Shown here: one piece after another, positions 1 to 8,690 of the stretch
Layout of the letters: each line of letters begins with the position of its first letter
Numbering within the stretch: the first letter of the stretch is position 1
Assembly (NCBI GenBank): GCA_001430745.1
Contig: KQ481946.1
Location: 592,033 to 605,985, forward strand
DNA: 13,953 nt
Reading direction: 5' to 3'
Source: Auxenochlorella pyrenoidosa
Taxonomy: Eukaryota; Chlorophyta; Trebouxiophyceae; Chlorellales; Chlorellaceae
The notes under the pieces: generated by a model
Databases searched by the model: none
The model's input: only the letters and a program-made list of their open reading frames with translations
What the model was told of the DNA's origin: nothing
Program-made: the position numbers and the translations under genes

Positions 1-1290
1 GTCGGCGGCGGTGCTGCAGCTGTGCCGCCCTGCCCGCCATCCACCTCCTCGTCGTCCGATAGCTCCGAGTACTTGGGCTTGACTGTCTGCTGGCGAAGGT
101 TGATGCGCACCACGTTGCGACGGGCGCCGCCTTCGCTGGCCGAGCCGGCGGCGCGCCCGGCCTGCCGCTCCTCGCCGTCGCCGCGCTGCAGGGCGCCAGG
201 CGGGCGGGAGGCATGGGAGTGGGTGCCGCAGCAGGGCAGAGCACAGCAGGAGGCTGCCAGCTAGCGCTGTCAGGCAAAAGACGACCGGAGGCAGGCTTGG
301 GCACCTGCCCACCTTGCGCTGCAGCTGCATGCTCCCCCCATACTGCATGCCGCCCAGTGCTCCCCCAATTCAGCATGTGCAGACACCAAAAAGCGTGAGC
401 GCGTTCCCCCTGCACAGCTTGAGCATGTTCAGTCGGTCGCCGCCAGCAGACGTGCCCCTCCCAACCCTCACCCTGCGCTTCACGCCGGTGACCTGGCTGA
501 TTGGCGCGCCCGCCGCCACGGCCCGCAGCTGCTGCGCCTCCTCCTCGTCCTGCGGGAGCAGGCGGGTGCAGCCAGGAGGTGGTGGGGCCGCGCCAGGCGC
601 CGCAACTGCCAGCAGGGGACCCAGGCGCAGCGAGCGGGGGCAGGCAAGGCCGCAGCGCAGCCGCGCTGGCCTCTGTGCTTCAGCTGGGCCCATCTCGCAG
701 CGGTTTGACCAGGCAGCACCCACCAGGTCGTCCTCGTCTTCCTCCGAGTCATCTGAGTCGTCCTGGTACTCCGGCTCTTCATCCTCCTCCTCTGCAGCAG
801 GGGAGGGGAGCATGCGGTGCGGATGAGGCAAGCGCCAGCCACATGGGCAAAGCGGGGTTTCGGCAAAGATTGTGAGGTGCTCAATGAAATTCAAAACGAT
901 ATTTTTTCCGATTCAACTCTCTCGACTGTCACCGAATCAATCTGCGACAGGCACCTTGGGAAAGGGACATGCCAACAAGAGCAGACCCTGGAACCACACA
1001 ACCTCCGGCTGCCGGCCTCCAGCAAGCACACCTTCATCGTCTTCTTCCTCTTCAACATTGTAATCTGCATCCTCAGGCCTGCATCCAAGTGACAAGACAG
1101 ACTGGCAAGCTCACGTCCATGCCTCCCAGCAACAGGCAGTGTTGGACGTCGGCAGAGGCGGGACCCCCGACGGCAGCGGCCGACAGCCGCTAGCTAGAGC
1201 CGCGGCAAGTTCCCGTCAAAAGCCCCACCTGTCGTTGTCGACCTCATCATCCTCTGGCTCGGCCGAATAGCCGTAGGGGGCGCCCCACAT
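1..1290 (-). CDS. Acidic nuclear-type protein, N-terminal part (possible CHD1-like chromatin remodeller), cut by the left edge
   Basis: Five exons join with matching phases: 1229-1290, 1032-1078, 724-791, 472-549 and 1-185 (continuing off the window). The introns are 150, 240, 174 and 286 nt with GT-AG ends (donors GTGGGG, GTGTGC, GTGGGT, GTGAGG). The protein would start MWGAPYGYSAEPEDDEVDND and then carries long acidic runs (DADYNVEEEEDDE; EYQDDSDDSEEDEDDL). A mixed segment with VTGVKRR follows, then a basic stretch RRNVVRINLRQQ leading to KPKYSELSDDEE. Alternating acidic blocks and basic patches of this kind fit a nuclear chromatin or transcription protein. The phrase PEDADY followed by acidic blocks and a basic-then-Tyr-Ser-acidic segment resembles the region before the chromodomains of plant CHD1 (CHR5), but no catalytic domain lies in the window, so this identity is inference. 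The ATG at 1290 directly follows a CAG, so upstream coding exons are possible. Alternatively, exon 3 could begin at an ATG near 813. The end of exon 5 is not seen. Confidence 0.6.
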
Positions 1291-2307
1291 AGCTGCCCGC
1301 GACCAAGACAGACAAGAGCACCTGATGGAGCCCCGGCGAGCTTCCTACGACTCTGACAGATATTCAGATCACTGCTGATGCCCGCCAGGGGTGTGCGGCG
1401 GCGGCTGCTAGAGCGTGGGCTCGGCCCGATGGGTCTCGCCACTTGAAGTGGTCCTCCCAGACAGTCAAAGAATACCGCTGAGGCCTGCAGAGCCGCTCCA
1501 GGCTCCCTGTGAGGTCCCCCGCCCTGCCCTGCAGCCGGGTCATCCGGGTCTGGCAGCAGGGCCTGGGCTTCCCCTGCTCCTTGCGCCTGCAGCCTTGGAG
1601 CCGGCCGCACAACCTATTCACCATCTGCTGCCCATTTTTCGGCGCTGTTTAATTCGTTCCTCTTATGCTGAGGCTGGAGCAACCTGCGCAAGCGCGTGAG
1701 CTTGAGCAACACAGGCATGGGCAGCCGGCTGCTCAGTTTGGAACGAGGGCCTCCCACGACGCAACTGTTTGCATGCAATTGCTGAATGGCCAAGCCAAAC
1801 CAACTTGAGCAAGCACGTCGGGTCTAGCAGCAGCAAATCTACCGTGCGCATGTCTGAGTTCTGTAGAAGGGCGTTGACATGCTTGCACAAAACGCTGTGC
1901 CATCCACGTAGATAGCATTTCGACAGCTGGCCCCGCCCGGCCCTCCAGGGAGCGCAGGAGCGCAGGGGCAGGCGTGAACACTCAAATCTGACGCCATAAA
2001 GCACCCCTGTATGGACGGAACCCATGGCCTCCCATGCACACAAGTGCACGATTTACAGTTCAGTCTTGCCCGCGCCCCATCGGGGGCGTGGCCGACAGCG
2101 TGGCAGGGGAGCGGCGGGACATGGCGAGGTGCGAGGAGAAGAGAATGAAGCACAAAAGGGAGGTCAGTTCGGGGGTTGGTAAGCGCATGCGTGCACGAGG
2201 CAAGGGGCCGGGCAGGGCGCGCGGGAATGGCCCGCGGCGCCGGGCGCGGCGCTCCGAGCCAGCGAGGCGGGGGCCAGCCGGGCGGCGCCGGCAGCGGGGC
2301 GCCCCCC
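1291..2307. other. Intergenic: cytochrome c 3' UTR and upstream region of the acidic protein gene
   Basis: About 1 kb lies between the stop of cytochrome c and the first exon of the acidic protein, both on the minus strand. Open frames occur on both strands but show no protein-like composition, no matching splice structure and no family resemblance. The right part should hold the cytochrome c 3' UTR, with a TGTAA at 2052-2056. The left part should hold the promoter of the acidic gene. No TATA box or other clear element was seen. A 5' UTR exon or an extra N-terminal exon of the acidic gene could lie here. Confidence 0.5.
2052..2056 (-). promoter_or_regulatory. TGTAA poly(A) signal candidate for cytochrome c
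   Basis: The minus strand reads TGTAA about 250 nt after the cytochrome c stop codon. TGTAA is the usual polyadenylation signal of green algae, in place of AATAAA. The five-base motif can occur by chance, so position and strand are the only support. Confidence 0.5.
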
Positions 2308-3740
2308 TCACTTGGTGGCCTCCTTCAGGTAGGCAATGAGGTCGGCGCGCTCCTCGGGCTTCTTGAGACCTGCAGCAATCGGGGTGGGCCAAGACACAGG
2401 GATGCGCTGTTGCAGGGTGATGACGTGCAGGCAATGGTGGGCGGCCCACGGGTGGGGAGCTTGCGAGGCCGAGGGTCGATGCCTCCAGCATGTGCCCCAG
2501 CATGCGCCACCTGGCAGACCCCTTCCACGCCCCTCACCCGCAAAGACCATCTTGGTGCCTGGGATGTACTTCTTCGGCGCAAGGCTTCAAAGTAAAAAGG
2601 GGGGGAGGAGGGGGGACGGCAAAGGGAAGGGCAGGTCAGTGTGAGCGACGGCGCGAGCCGGCGGCAGCGGCGGCCTGCAGCCCAACTGCAGCCCAGCCTA
2701 CGCATACAATCCATTGCAGCGCTACCGCGCATGCACTCACAGGTACTCGTACAGGGTCTCCTCGTTCCAGGTCACGCCCTTGGCCTTGTTGGCTGCGCTG
2801 TAGCTGCAGGGCGGAGCACAGGGACGGCGGCAGGTGGGTGGGTTGGGGCTGCCCCAGCCAGCACGGCCACTTGCAATTCCATGGCTACCGCCATTCTGCG
2901 TCAACCACCATGCTATCAGCTTCGCCCTTGGCTGGGGGCCTGGTCGCCAGGCCAAACCAGCTAGCAAGGCAGGGCCTGCGCGTGGGCGCGCACCTGAAGC
3001 CCTCGGCCTGGCCAGAGGTCCGGCCAAAGATGCCGCCCAGGTTGGGGCCCTGCTTGTGGCCCTCGCCTGGCGCCACGGTGTGGCACTGCGCGCACTTGGT
3101 CTTGAAGATCTGGCGCAGGGGATCCAGGGGAGGCGGGGGAGCGACCGTGGGATGGCAGCGGAGGTGTGCAGCAGCGGTGGCAGTCTGCTGGCACCGCACC
3201 ACACAAGGTCTTAGACAAGCAAGGGCGTGGCAATATGGACTGCCTCACCTTGGCGCCTGCTCCATGGTGATGATGGGCGAGAAGGGGTGCAAGCAGGGAG
3301 AGGGGCGACAGCAGGTCAAAACGGGAGGTTTCGAGAGGTCCGCCAACACTACCAGCAGCGGTGACAAAGACCCTGAGCTCCCGTCCGTCGGCTGCTCTTT
3401 CAGTCCAATGCCATGCTGTAGAAGAGCATGCTCAGTGGGCCGGCGACGACAAGGAGCGGCCCCAACCGCAGGGTTGCAGGCAGAGCGAAAGAATGCAAGG
3501 TGCCGCGCTTGACCGCCGTGAGGCTGCTCAGGAGCCCATCCGAGCAAACGATTGAGGTTGTAAACGGCTGCTTGTCGCTCGGAGAAGCGGCAGCGTGTCA
3601 CCGAGGCCGCCAGCGACCAACCCGAAGCGTCGGGTCCTGCCAACAGGCTGGAAAGCATCTGCGATCCCCTCTACCAATAACTCGGGCGCCCTCTCACCCT
3701 TGGCAGCGTCTCCTGCCGGAGCGTCCCCAAAGGTGGCCAT
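2308..3740 (-). CDS. CYTC: Mitochondrial cytochrome c (class I, soluble electron carrier)
   Basis: This carrier moves electrons from complex III to complex IV in the mitochondrial intermembrane space. Six exons: 3698-3740, 3249-3256, 2994-3109, 2741-2803, 2538-2584 and 2308-2369, giving 339 nt or 112 residues, the normal length for plant and algal cytochrome c. The haem-binding motif CAQCH is at residues 23-27. The sixth haem ligand is Met89 in [28 protein letters not shown] and [16 protein letters not shown] are also typical. All introns (441, 139, 190, 156 and 168 nt) are GT-AG, and phases fit across every junction. The start ATG lies in the strong context GCCGCCATGG, and the N-terminus [17 protein letters not shown] matches the family length; no import presequence is expected. 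Exon 2 is only 8 nt; without it the frame breaks and residues Gly15-Ala16-Lys17 before IFKTKC are lost. No damage is seen, so this should be a working gene. Confidence 0.97.
3249..3256 (-). other. CYTC: 8-nt microexon of cytochrome c
   Basis: The minus strand shows an acceptor GCAG, then eight bases GCGCCAAG, then a donor GTGAGG. Exon 1 ends with one base of a Gly codon (G). Adding GCGCCAAG gives GGC GCC AAG (Gly-Ala-Lys), and exon 3 then resumes with ATC TTC AAG (IFK). The result, KGAKIFKTKC, is what the family shows at this place. Joining exon 1 straight to exon 3 would shift the frame. Confidence 0.9.
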
Positions 3741-4336
3741 GGCGGCAAGTGCTGAAGGTGCAGACCCAAGAAAGGCGCTGAAGTGCCTACACAGCGGCTG
3801 AGAAGGCAGATGGAGGTCGGTAGGGGTGGGAAGGGGGGCACCATCGCTTGCCGTGCGCAGCGTGCTGCAGTGGCGGGAGCGACTCACTACCAGGTTTCCG
3901 TGCCAGCGGCTGATTTGCACACCACGAGGAGAATGCAGAAGAGCATGGGGGGGCCAGCAATTGTGAGAACTAGGCCAATGCCCTGCGTATGAAGTGCAAG
4001 TGTTGGTGCAGCCTGTCTTGCAGCTACATACCCTTCCCCGGCGCTCAACCGTTGAACAGACTGGACGTGGGCACTGCTGGCTGGACTCGACTGAACGAGG
4101 GCGCACGAGCTTACAACAAGGGCTGTACAAGGGCTTTCGCAAAAGCCACAGGATGGTTTTGGGAATCCTCATGGCCATACGGTGCACGAAAACACTTGGG
4201 CGTACGCAACAAATTGCAGGGCAGAAACTGTGCTGCTGGGCAGCAGGCAGGGAAAGAACCGGGAGGCTTCAGCGCACACATGACGTATGCATAGCTGTTT
4301 GGCAGCGGTCACAGAAGAAGTCAGGTGCAGAAGGGA
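3741..4336. other. Intergenic: 3' UTR of alanine-rich gene and cytochrome c promoter
   Basis: About 600 nt separate the stop of the alanine-rich protein from the start of cytochrome c. A minus-strand frame stays open for about 150 codons upstream of and in frame with the cytochrome c ATG, but its composition is unlike a protein domain and cytochrome c has no N-terminal extension in known lineages, so I read it as chance. A TGTAA on the minus strand at 4111-4115 marks a likely poly(A) signal. No TATA box was recognised. Confidence 0.5.
4111..4115 (-). promoter_or_regulatory. TGTAA poly(A) signal candidate for the alanine-rich protein gene
   Basis: TGTAA on the minus strand, about 220 nt after the stop codon at 4337-4339. 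This is a similar distance to that of the cytochrome c candidate. It is the chlorophyte-type signal, supported only by position and strand. Confidence 0.45.
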
Positions 4337-5285
4337 TCACTGGCACATAGCCAGCGCCTGCCCAGCCGCGCCAGCCAGGGCAAGGCCGCCCTGTGCTGCT
4401 GCTGCCGCGCGGGCCTGCGCCAGCGCGCCGCACAGCGGCATTGGGTTGGTGGTGAAGCTGGCCGCCAGGGCCTGGGCAAAGGCGCCGCTGAAGGGGCCCG
4501 GGACCGCCAGGGCGGCAGCCAGGGCCTGTGCAGTGGCGGTGGGGATGACGCCTGTGGTGATGGCAGTGGCGGCGGCCTGCAGGGTGGGGAGGGCAGAGGG
4601 AGGGTGGTGAGCCGGGCCTGGTTCGCCTTGATTCAGGGCATTGCTGCTTAATTGCTGCCTGCTTGGACCAAGCACCCATAGACCCTGGCCAAGGGCTGCG
4701 CTCTAAGATACCCGAACCCCTACCTCACCTGCGCAAGGGCAGTGGCAGCGACAGTCTGGCCGGCAGCGAACGCCGCCGCTGCTGCCTGCGCCGCCACCAC
4801 GCCGTTGCCAGCAGCCAATGCCTGCGCTGCCGCATGGGCCGCAATCAGGGCGTTGCCAGTGGCAAAGGCGGTGGAGAGGGCCTGGGAAGTCGCAAGCCCC
4901 CCCTGGCTCGCTGCCACTGCAAGGGCGGTGGCATCAGCTGTGGCCAGGCCCTGCCCAGCAGCGAGGGCAGCCGCCTGCGCCTGGGCGGCTGCCGTGCCAG
5001 CGCCGATGGTGGTTGCCTGTACGGTGGCGACAGAAGTGGCGGTTCCCAGCAGCTGGCGCACTGCAGGGTTTGACGGAGAAGCATGGAGAGAGGTTTGAAA
5101 CAGGCAGCAGGCCAAGGGAGTGAAAGACTGAGGGACCTTCGCAAGGGAGGGAGAGGAGCAGGCACAGCTGGCGTGCCAGCCCCGCTTTAAACAACCCTCT
5201 GATCACCTCGGTTGGGCTGCGCCTGGCCTCCCGTCACGCTGGCGAACAGCACCAGGCAAACGAGCAGAGTGGACCGGACCTTCAT
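4337..5285 (-). CDS. Secreted alanine-rich repeat protein, family not recognised
   Basis: Three exons: 5207-5285, 4729-5060 and 4337-4576, with GT-AG introns of 146 and 152 nt, phases 1 and 0, and donors GTGATC and GTGAGG. They give 216 residues. The start MKVRSTLLVCLVLFASV is a clear signal peptide with a likely cut after GGQA. The rest is rich in Ala, Gln, Gly, Thr, Leu and Val and almost free of charge. It falls into units of about 16-19 residues that end in Gly-Gln, Gly-Asn or similar, for example GLATADATALAVAASQ, ALIAAHAAAQALAAGN and GVVAAQAAAAAFAAGQ. The same pattern continues across the second intron into exon 3 (TAQALAAALAVPG, GAFAQALAASF). Two Cys lie near the end (PLCGALAQ; AMCQ). 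The ATG context AACGCCATG is good. The protein is likely exported to the wall, matrix or outside; a structural, adhesive, silk-like or ice-binding role is conceivable, but none is shown. Confidence 0.82.
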
Positions 5286-5865
5286 GGCGTTGCTAGCTAA
5301 CGGGATGAACGGGCAGAGGAGGTGGAGGAGGCTGCCTTCGTGGGCAGGTCGAGGTGCACAAGGGTGGAATGCTGTGCTCGGAGAACTGCTGTGCTTCTGA
5401 GGGGAGTGCATGACAGCTGCAGGTAGCCACTGCTGCATGCATTCCCTCCCGTGCTGGTAGAAGGATCGTTGCTCCGACAGCTGGGCACATCCAGCTGCCA
5501 CTGGGACAGATGTCGGTGGCAGCGTGCAGGTACGGTGTGGGCAAGCTTCGACGATGCATGTAGCATGGTGACAGTTGGTGGTAATCGCAGCCGTTGGGGT
5601 GGGAGTCTACATGTGCCCGCTCATGCTTTGCTCCGCGGCAGTTCATGGCACTGCTCTCCTACACAGCCCCCGTTGGCATCCTTGCACAGGAAAAATAGCC
5701 AACGCGCCCGAATGGCACCCAAATCGAACAGGCCAGGAGGAGTAAGTGTGTTCAAATGCAGACAATTGCGTTGCTAAGACGTCTAAGAGGGACGAAGTCA
5801 GGAAGAGTCAGCTCATGCCGCCTTTCGGCGGCCAGCTGCGCCTTTCGGCCCCCCCCTGCCTGCTG
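5286..5865. other. Intergenic: ankyrin gene 3' UTR and promoter of alanine-rich gene
   Basis: 580 nt without a supported gene. The part next to 5865 holds a strong hairpin (5817-5832) and should be the 3' UTR of the ankyrin/coiled-coil gene. No TGTAA was found on the minus strand here. The part next to 5286 should be the promoter of the alanine-rich gene; no TATA box or repeat was recognised. Confidence 0.5.
5817..5832 (-). other. Perfect 6-bp GC hairpin with GAAA tetraloop in the 3' UTR
   Basis: On the transcribed sense strand the sequence is GCCGCC-GAAA-GGCGGC. This is a perfect all-GC 6-bp stem closed by a GNRA-type tetraloop, starting about 33 nt after the stop codon of the ankyrin/coiled-coil gene. 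It has the stem and loop size of the histone mRNA 3' stem-loop but not its sequence. Confidence 0.55.
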
Positions 5866-8330
5866 CTAAGCAGACGGAGAGAGGCTGTCAGCGGGAGGCA
5901 CTGCAGTCGATAGCGCACCATGCCTGCTCGGCAGGGCGCTGCTGGTAGGAGCTGTGGACTCCTCGACAAGCTCGCGAATCAGCCGGTCGAGGTTGTCTTC
6001 ACTGCCGGATGAGCTGCTGGCAGGCCCGCTGCTGGGGTCTGCGGACGCAGCAGGGCCGGAAGCCTGCAGGCTGATGCCGGCTGCGCTTGCCTGAGGCGCA
6101 GCAGCAGGCCCTGTGTCGCCATTGCCGTGCCCATGCTGCTCGTGCTGTGCTGCATCAGTGGCAGCACGCTGGCTGTCACCAGCCGCCTGAGCCCCCCGCG
6201 CCCAGGGGTCTGTGCTGTTGTTCGTGGCAGCAGGAGCAGCCCAGCTGCTGTCAGCGTGCACAGGAGAGGCACCAGCAGCTGGGACGTTCAGCATGGCACC
6301 AGCCCAGCCCGAACGACCTGGGGCTGGCTCCTGCAACTGCACGAGTGGCGACACTTTAGCACCGCCCGCCCTGGGCTGGCCTGGCCTGGCAGGCCTGCCC
6401 GCTGGGTGCTTGCTTCCCTTGCTGAACAGCCGGCTCCACAAGCCCCTGCGGCGCTCAGCATCCAGCTCCTGCTGCAGCTGCTCAGCCCTGCCCGCCAGCC
6501 TGGTTTTCTCCTGCTGCAGAGCCTCTGCGCCCTGCCTGAGCCTCTGCGCTTCGCTGCGCAGCCGCTCCGCCTCTGCCTCAGCCTCGCTGCGCACCCGCTC
6601 AGCCACAGCTGCGCTCTCCGCTAGCTTCTCCTGGTGCTCTCTGTCAGCCTGCAGCAGCTGGTCGCAGGCTGCGTCCAGCTGCTGCTGCAGCCCGCTCGCG
6701 CGCTCCCTTGCTGCCCAGAGCTCATCTCTCAAGCACTTCACTTCCGCAGACAGCTGCGCACCCGTCTGCTCTGCCACTGCTAGCTTGCTGCGCAGCTTGT
6801 CGGCGGTGGCAGCTGCTGCCTGTGCCGCCTGCAGCTTCTCCTGCTGTGCTGCGCGGGCCTGCTCTGCATCAGCAATGGCATGCTGGGCGGCATCACGGTC
6901 TGCCACCGCAGCTGCGCCTGCTGCGATGGCCTTTGACCGGGCAGCCTCAGCAGCCTGCAGCTCTCCCTCCAGGGCCTGCTTTGAGGGATCAGCGTAGGGG
7001 GAGCCAGCGCATGTCAGGCTGTTGTAGTCCATGCAGGCCACAGCTGCGGATCCTTGCCATGAGCTGCAATCCCCAGCACCCACTCGCCTGTTTGCCAGTG
7101 AACAGCAGGTTCACAAGCTGCGCCAGCAGCGGCGGCGGGACCAGATCTAGCCGGGCCTGCATGCAGATCGCGGGGGCCAGTCAAATTGGCTGGAAAGCAG
7201 GGATGGGGTACATTGAGAGGTTGTGGCGGCGCGCGTGTTGATGGGCGTTCTGGGCTGCCAGGTGCGAGAAAAGCGCAGGGCTCAGCTTGCCTGAGCACCC
7301 AGCAACAGCTCGGCGGCCGGCAGCTGATGCGCGGTGATGGCCAAGCAGAGCGCGGTGCTCCCTTCTTTGTCCTGCAGATGGGGACGTCAGGAGGGCCGCA
7401 GGATAGAATCCCAAGCTGGAAGGGTGTGTTTGCTGAGAACACCCCCTGGATGCTCCGTCTTTGCTGGCCTGCTCATGCTGAGGCCAGGACACACGCTGTT
7501 GGTTGCGCAAGGATGCGAGGTAGAGCAGGCCTTCAGCCCACCTGCAAATCCATGCTGGCAGGTGGCTGCGGTGCCTCGTCGCCTTCCCGTCCAGGCTGTA
7601 GCAGCAAGCTCAAGGCTTCCACGTGACCGCCCGCCGCTGCCAGCATGAGGGCAGAGCGGCCGCGGGCATCCTGCGCATCACGGTCCGCTGCAGCACCCAG
7701 CAGCAGGGCCACGGCCGGCGCAGACCCGGCAGCGACGGCATGCATGAGGGGGGTGCTGCCATCGGCGGTGGTAGCGAGGTCGGTCTGCCCTCCAGCTAGG
7801 TGTGGCAGCAGCAGGCGTGCTACACCCAGGCGGTCGGGATGAGCTGTGGAGCGAGGCTGGTGGCCTGGGGCTAAGAGCCCCCACATCTCCTTGCTGCCCT
7901 CTGCATCCTCGGTGCTGGCCCCAGCGGTAGAGCCAGCTGCTACACCAGCCTCCTGCAGTGCTTGTTGCAGCGCCGCCGGCCAGAAGCAGAAGTGAAGCGG
8001 AGTGGCGCCCGATTCGCTGCGCTGGGCGGCAGCGACGCAGGGAGCATCGAGCAGCAGGGCTGCCAGGCGGGCATCGCCGACCAGTGCTGCCAGGTGCAGG
8101 GCGCTGCGCCCAAGGGCGTCTCTTCTGTTGGGATTCACCCCTGCTGCTAATAGGCGCTCCGTAGCCGCAAAGGCAGGGCCAGCGCTGCCGTGCAGAACGG
8201 CGTAGTGCAGAGGGCCGCCATCGGTGCAGGCAGCGGCCGCCGCCAGGAACCCAGAGAGGTCAGCTTCCTGCGGCAGGAAGAGCGCAGCTGCCTCATTTCC
8301 CGAGTACAACCGCCCAAACAGGCAAAGCAT
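5866..8330 (-). CDS. Ankyrin-repeat protein with C-terminal coiled coil
   Basis: Four exons: 7542-8330, 7291-7371, 7088-7156 and 5866-6978, all phase 0, giving 683 residues. Introns are 170 nt (GT-AG), then 134 and 109 nt, both best read as GC-AG (CAG|GCAAGC and CAG|GCGAGT). Ankyrin units are seen at about residues 38-70 (GGPLHYAVLHGSA), 71-102 (GRSALHLAALVGDARLAALLL), 106-130 (GATPLHF), 190-220 (GSTPLMHAVAAGSAPAVALLL), 221-250 (GRSALMLAAAGGHVEALSLLL) and 264-290 in exon 2 (GSTALCLAITAHQLPAAELLL). Residues of about 131-165 form a loop without repeats. From about 314 to 491 a highly charged, Ala/Glu/Gln-rich segment looks like a long coiled coil. A basic patch RRRGLWSRLFSKGSK, a Ser/Ala/Pro-rich tail and a short acidic helix EDNLDRLIRELVEES follow. 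The ATG at 8330 comes 30 nt after an in-frame TGA; an out-of-frame ATG lies just upstream. Ankyrin repeats and coiled coils bind proteins; the partner and role are unknown. The GC-AG junctions are the least certain part. Confidence 0.8.
6979..7087 (-). other. Probable GC-AG intron in ankyrin/coiled-coil gene
   Basis: The donor reads AAACAG|GCGAGT and the acceptor CCTCAAAG|CAGGCC, with pyrimidines and CTGAC-like branch candidates before it. This joins the helical exon ending FTGKQ in phase 0 to the coiled-coil frame QALEGELQ. The only close GT donor (GA|GTGGGT) has phase 1, and its only phase-matched acceptor would make an intron of about 40 nt. Confidence 0.6.
7157..7290 (-). other. Probable GC-AG intron in ankyrin/coiled-coil gene
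   Basis: The donor reads GCTCAG|GCAAGC, close to the GC-donor consensus, and the acceptor is CATGCAG|GCCCGG. It keeps phase 0 and gives ELLLGAQ-ARLDLVPPPLLAQLV. A competing GT donor eight bases upstream (CTGG|GTGCTC) would change the frame of the next exon to one that lacks helical character and does not lead into the coiled coil. Confidence 0.55.
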
Positions 8331-8690
8331 CGCGCCAAGGAGCCATTGACCGAATTTTCAACGATGACCGCACCTCTGAAGGCATTCTGCGAAGCTTGGG
8401 ACCCGCTGAAAGGCCCCGAGGCTGGTGTTGTGAAAGCGGGCTGTCTCAATTCGCTCGCAAGATTCAGAGCGGTAGCGCTGTGACGGCACAGCATACTTGC
8501 CTGCCGACATCGCCGCCTGAAGACCTTGATTTAAGGCTCCCTAGCACTTGTTGTAACAGATTTGGTGCACAGCAATTCAAGTTAAACTCTAGTTAAGGCC
8601 TGCAAAGACGAGGACTGTGTGCAAAGAGAGGGTGGTTGTCCGTTGAGCATGGCCGATGCTCTCCCCTCAGCAAAGATTTCCGATCATGCC
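8198..8690 (-). repeat. Diverged duplication, copy A (ankyrin gene promoter, 5' UTR and first ~40 codons)
   Basis: This stretch aligns by eye, in the same orientation, over nearly its whole length with 10143-10640. Matching blocks include the codons for LPQEADLSGFLAAAAA, the 5' UTR sequence around TTCGGTCAA, a 20-base block at 8551-8570 and the segment GAGCATGGCCG at 8645-8655. Several small indels separate the copies. Here the first exon is intact and has its ATG at 8330. Confidence 0.85.

Noticed and set aside
22..264. Plus-strand open frame at the left edge
   Set aside because: It is the antisense of the acidic protein's fifth exon; its Ser/Pro runs are complements of Asp/Glu and Gly codons.
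1415..1699. Plus-strand open frame of 94 codons in the intergenic region
   Set aside because: Pro/Leu/Ala-rich, no recognisable domain, and no supporting splice or promoter signals.
2490..3512. Plus-strand open frame of 340 codons
   Set aside because: It lies opposite the cytochrome c exons and introns, and its composition is that of GC-rich antisense sequence without domain features.
3528..4187. In-frame upstream extension of cytochrome c
   Set aside because: Cytochrome c has no long N-terminal extension; the ATG at 3740 has an ideal context and gives the family length. The upstream residues are not protein-like.
5817..5832. Histone mRNA 3' stem-loop
   Set aside because: Stem and loop sizes match, but the sequence differs from the histone consensus and the upstream gene is not a histone.
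6212..6997. Plus-strand open frame of 261 codons, Cys/Ser/Ala-rich
   Set aside because: It is the antisense of the coiled-coil exon; Ala and Gln codons read backwards give Ser, Cys and Leu runs.
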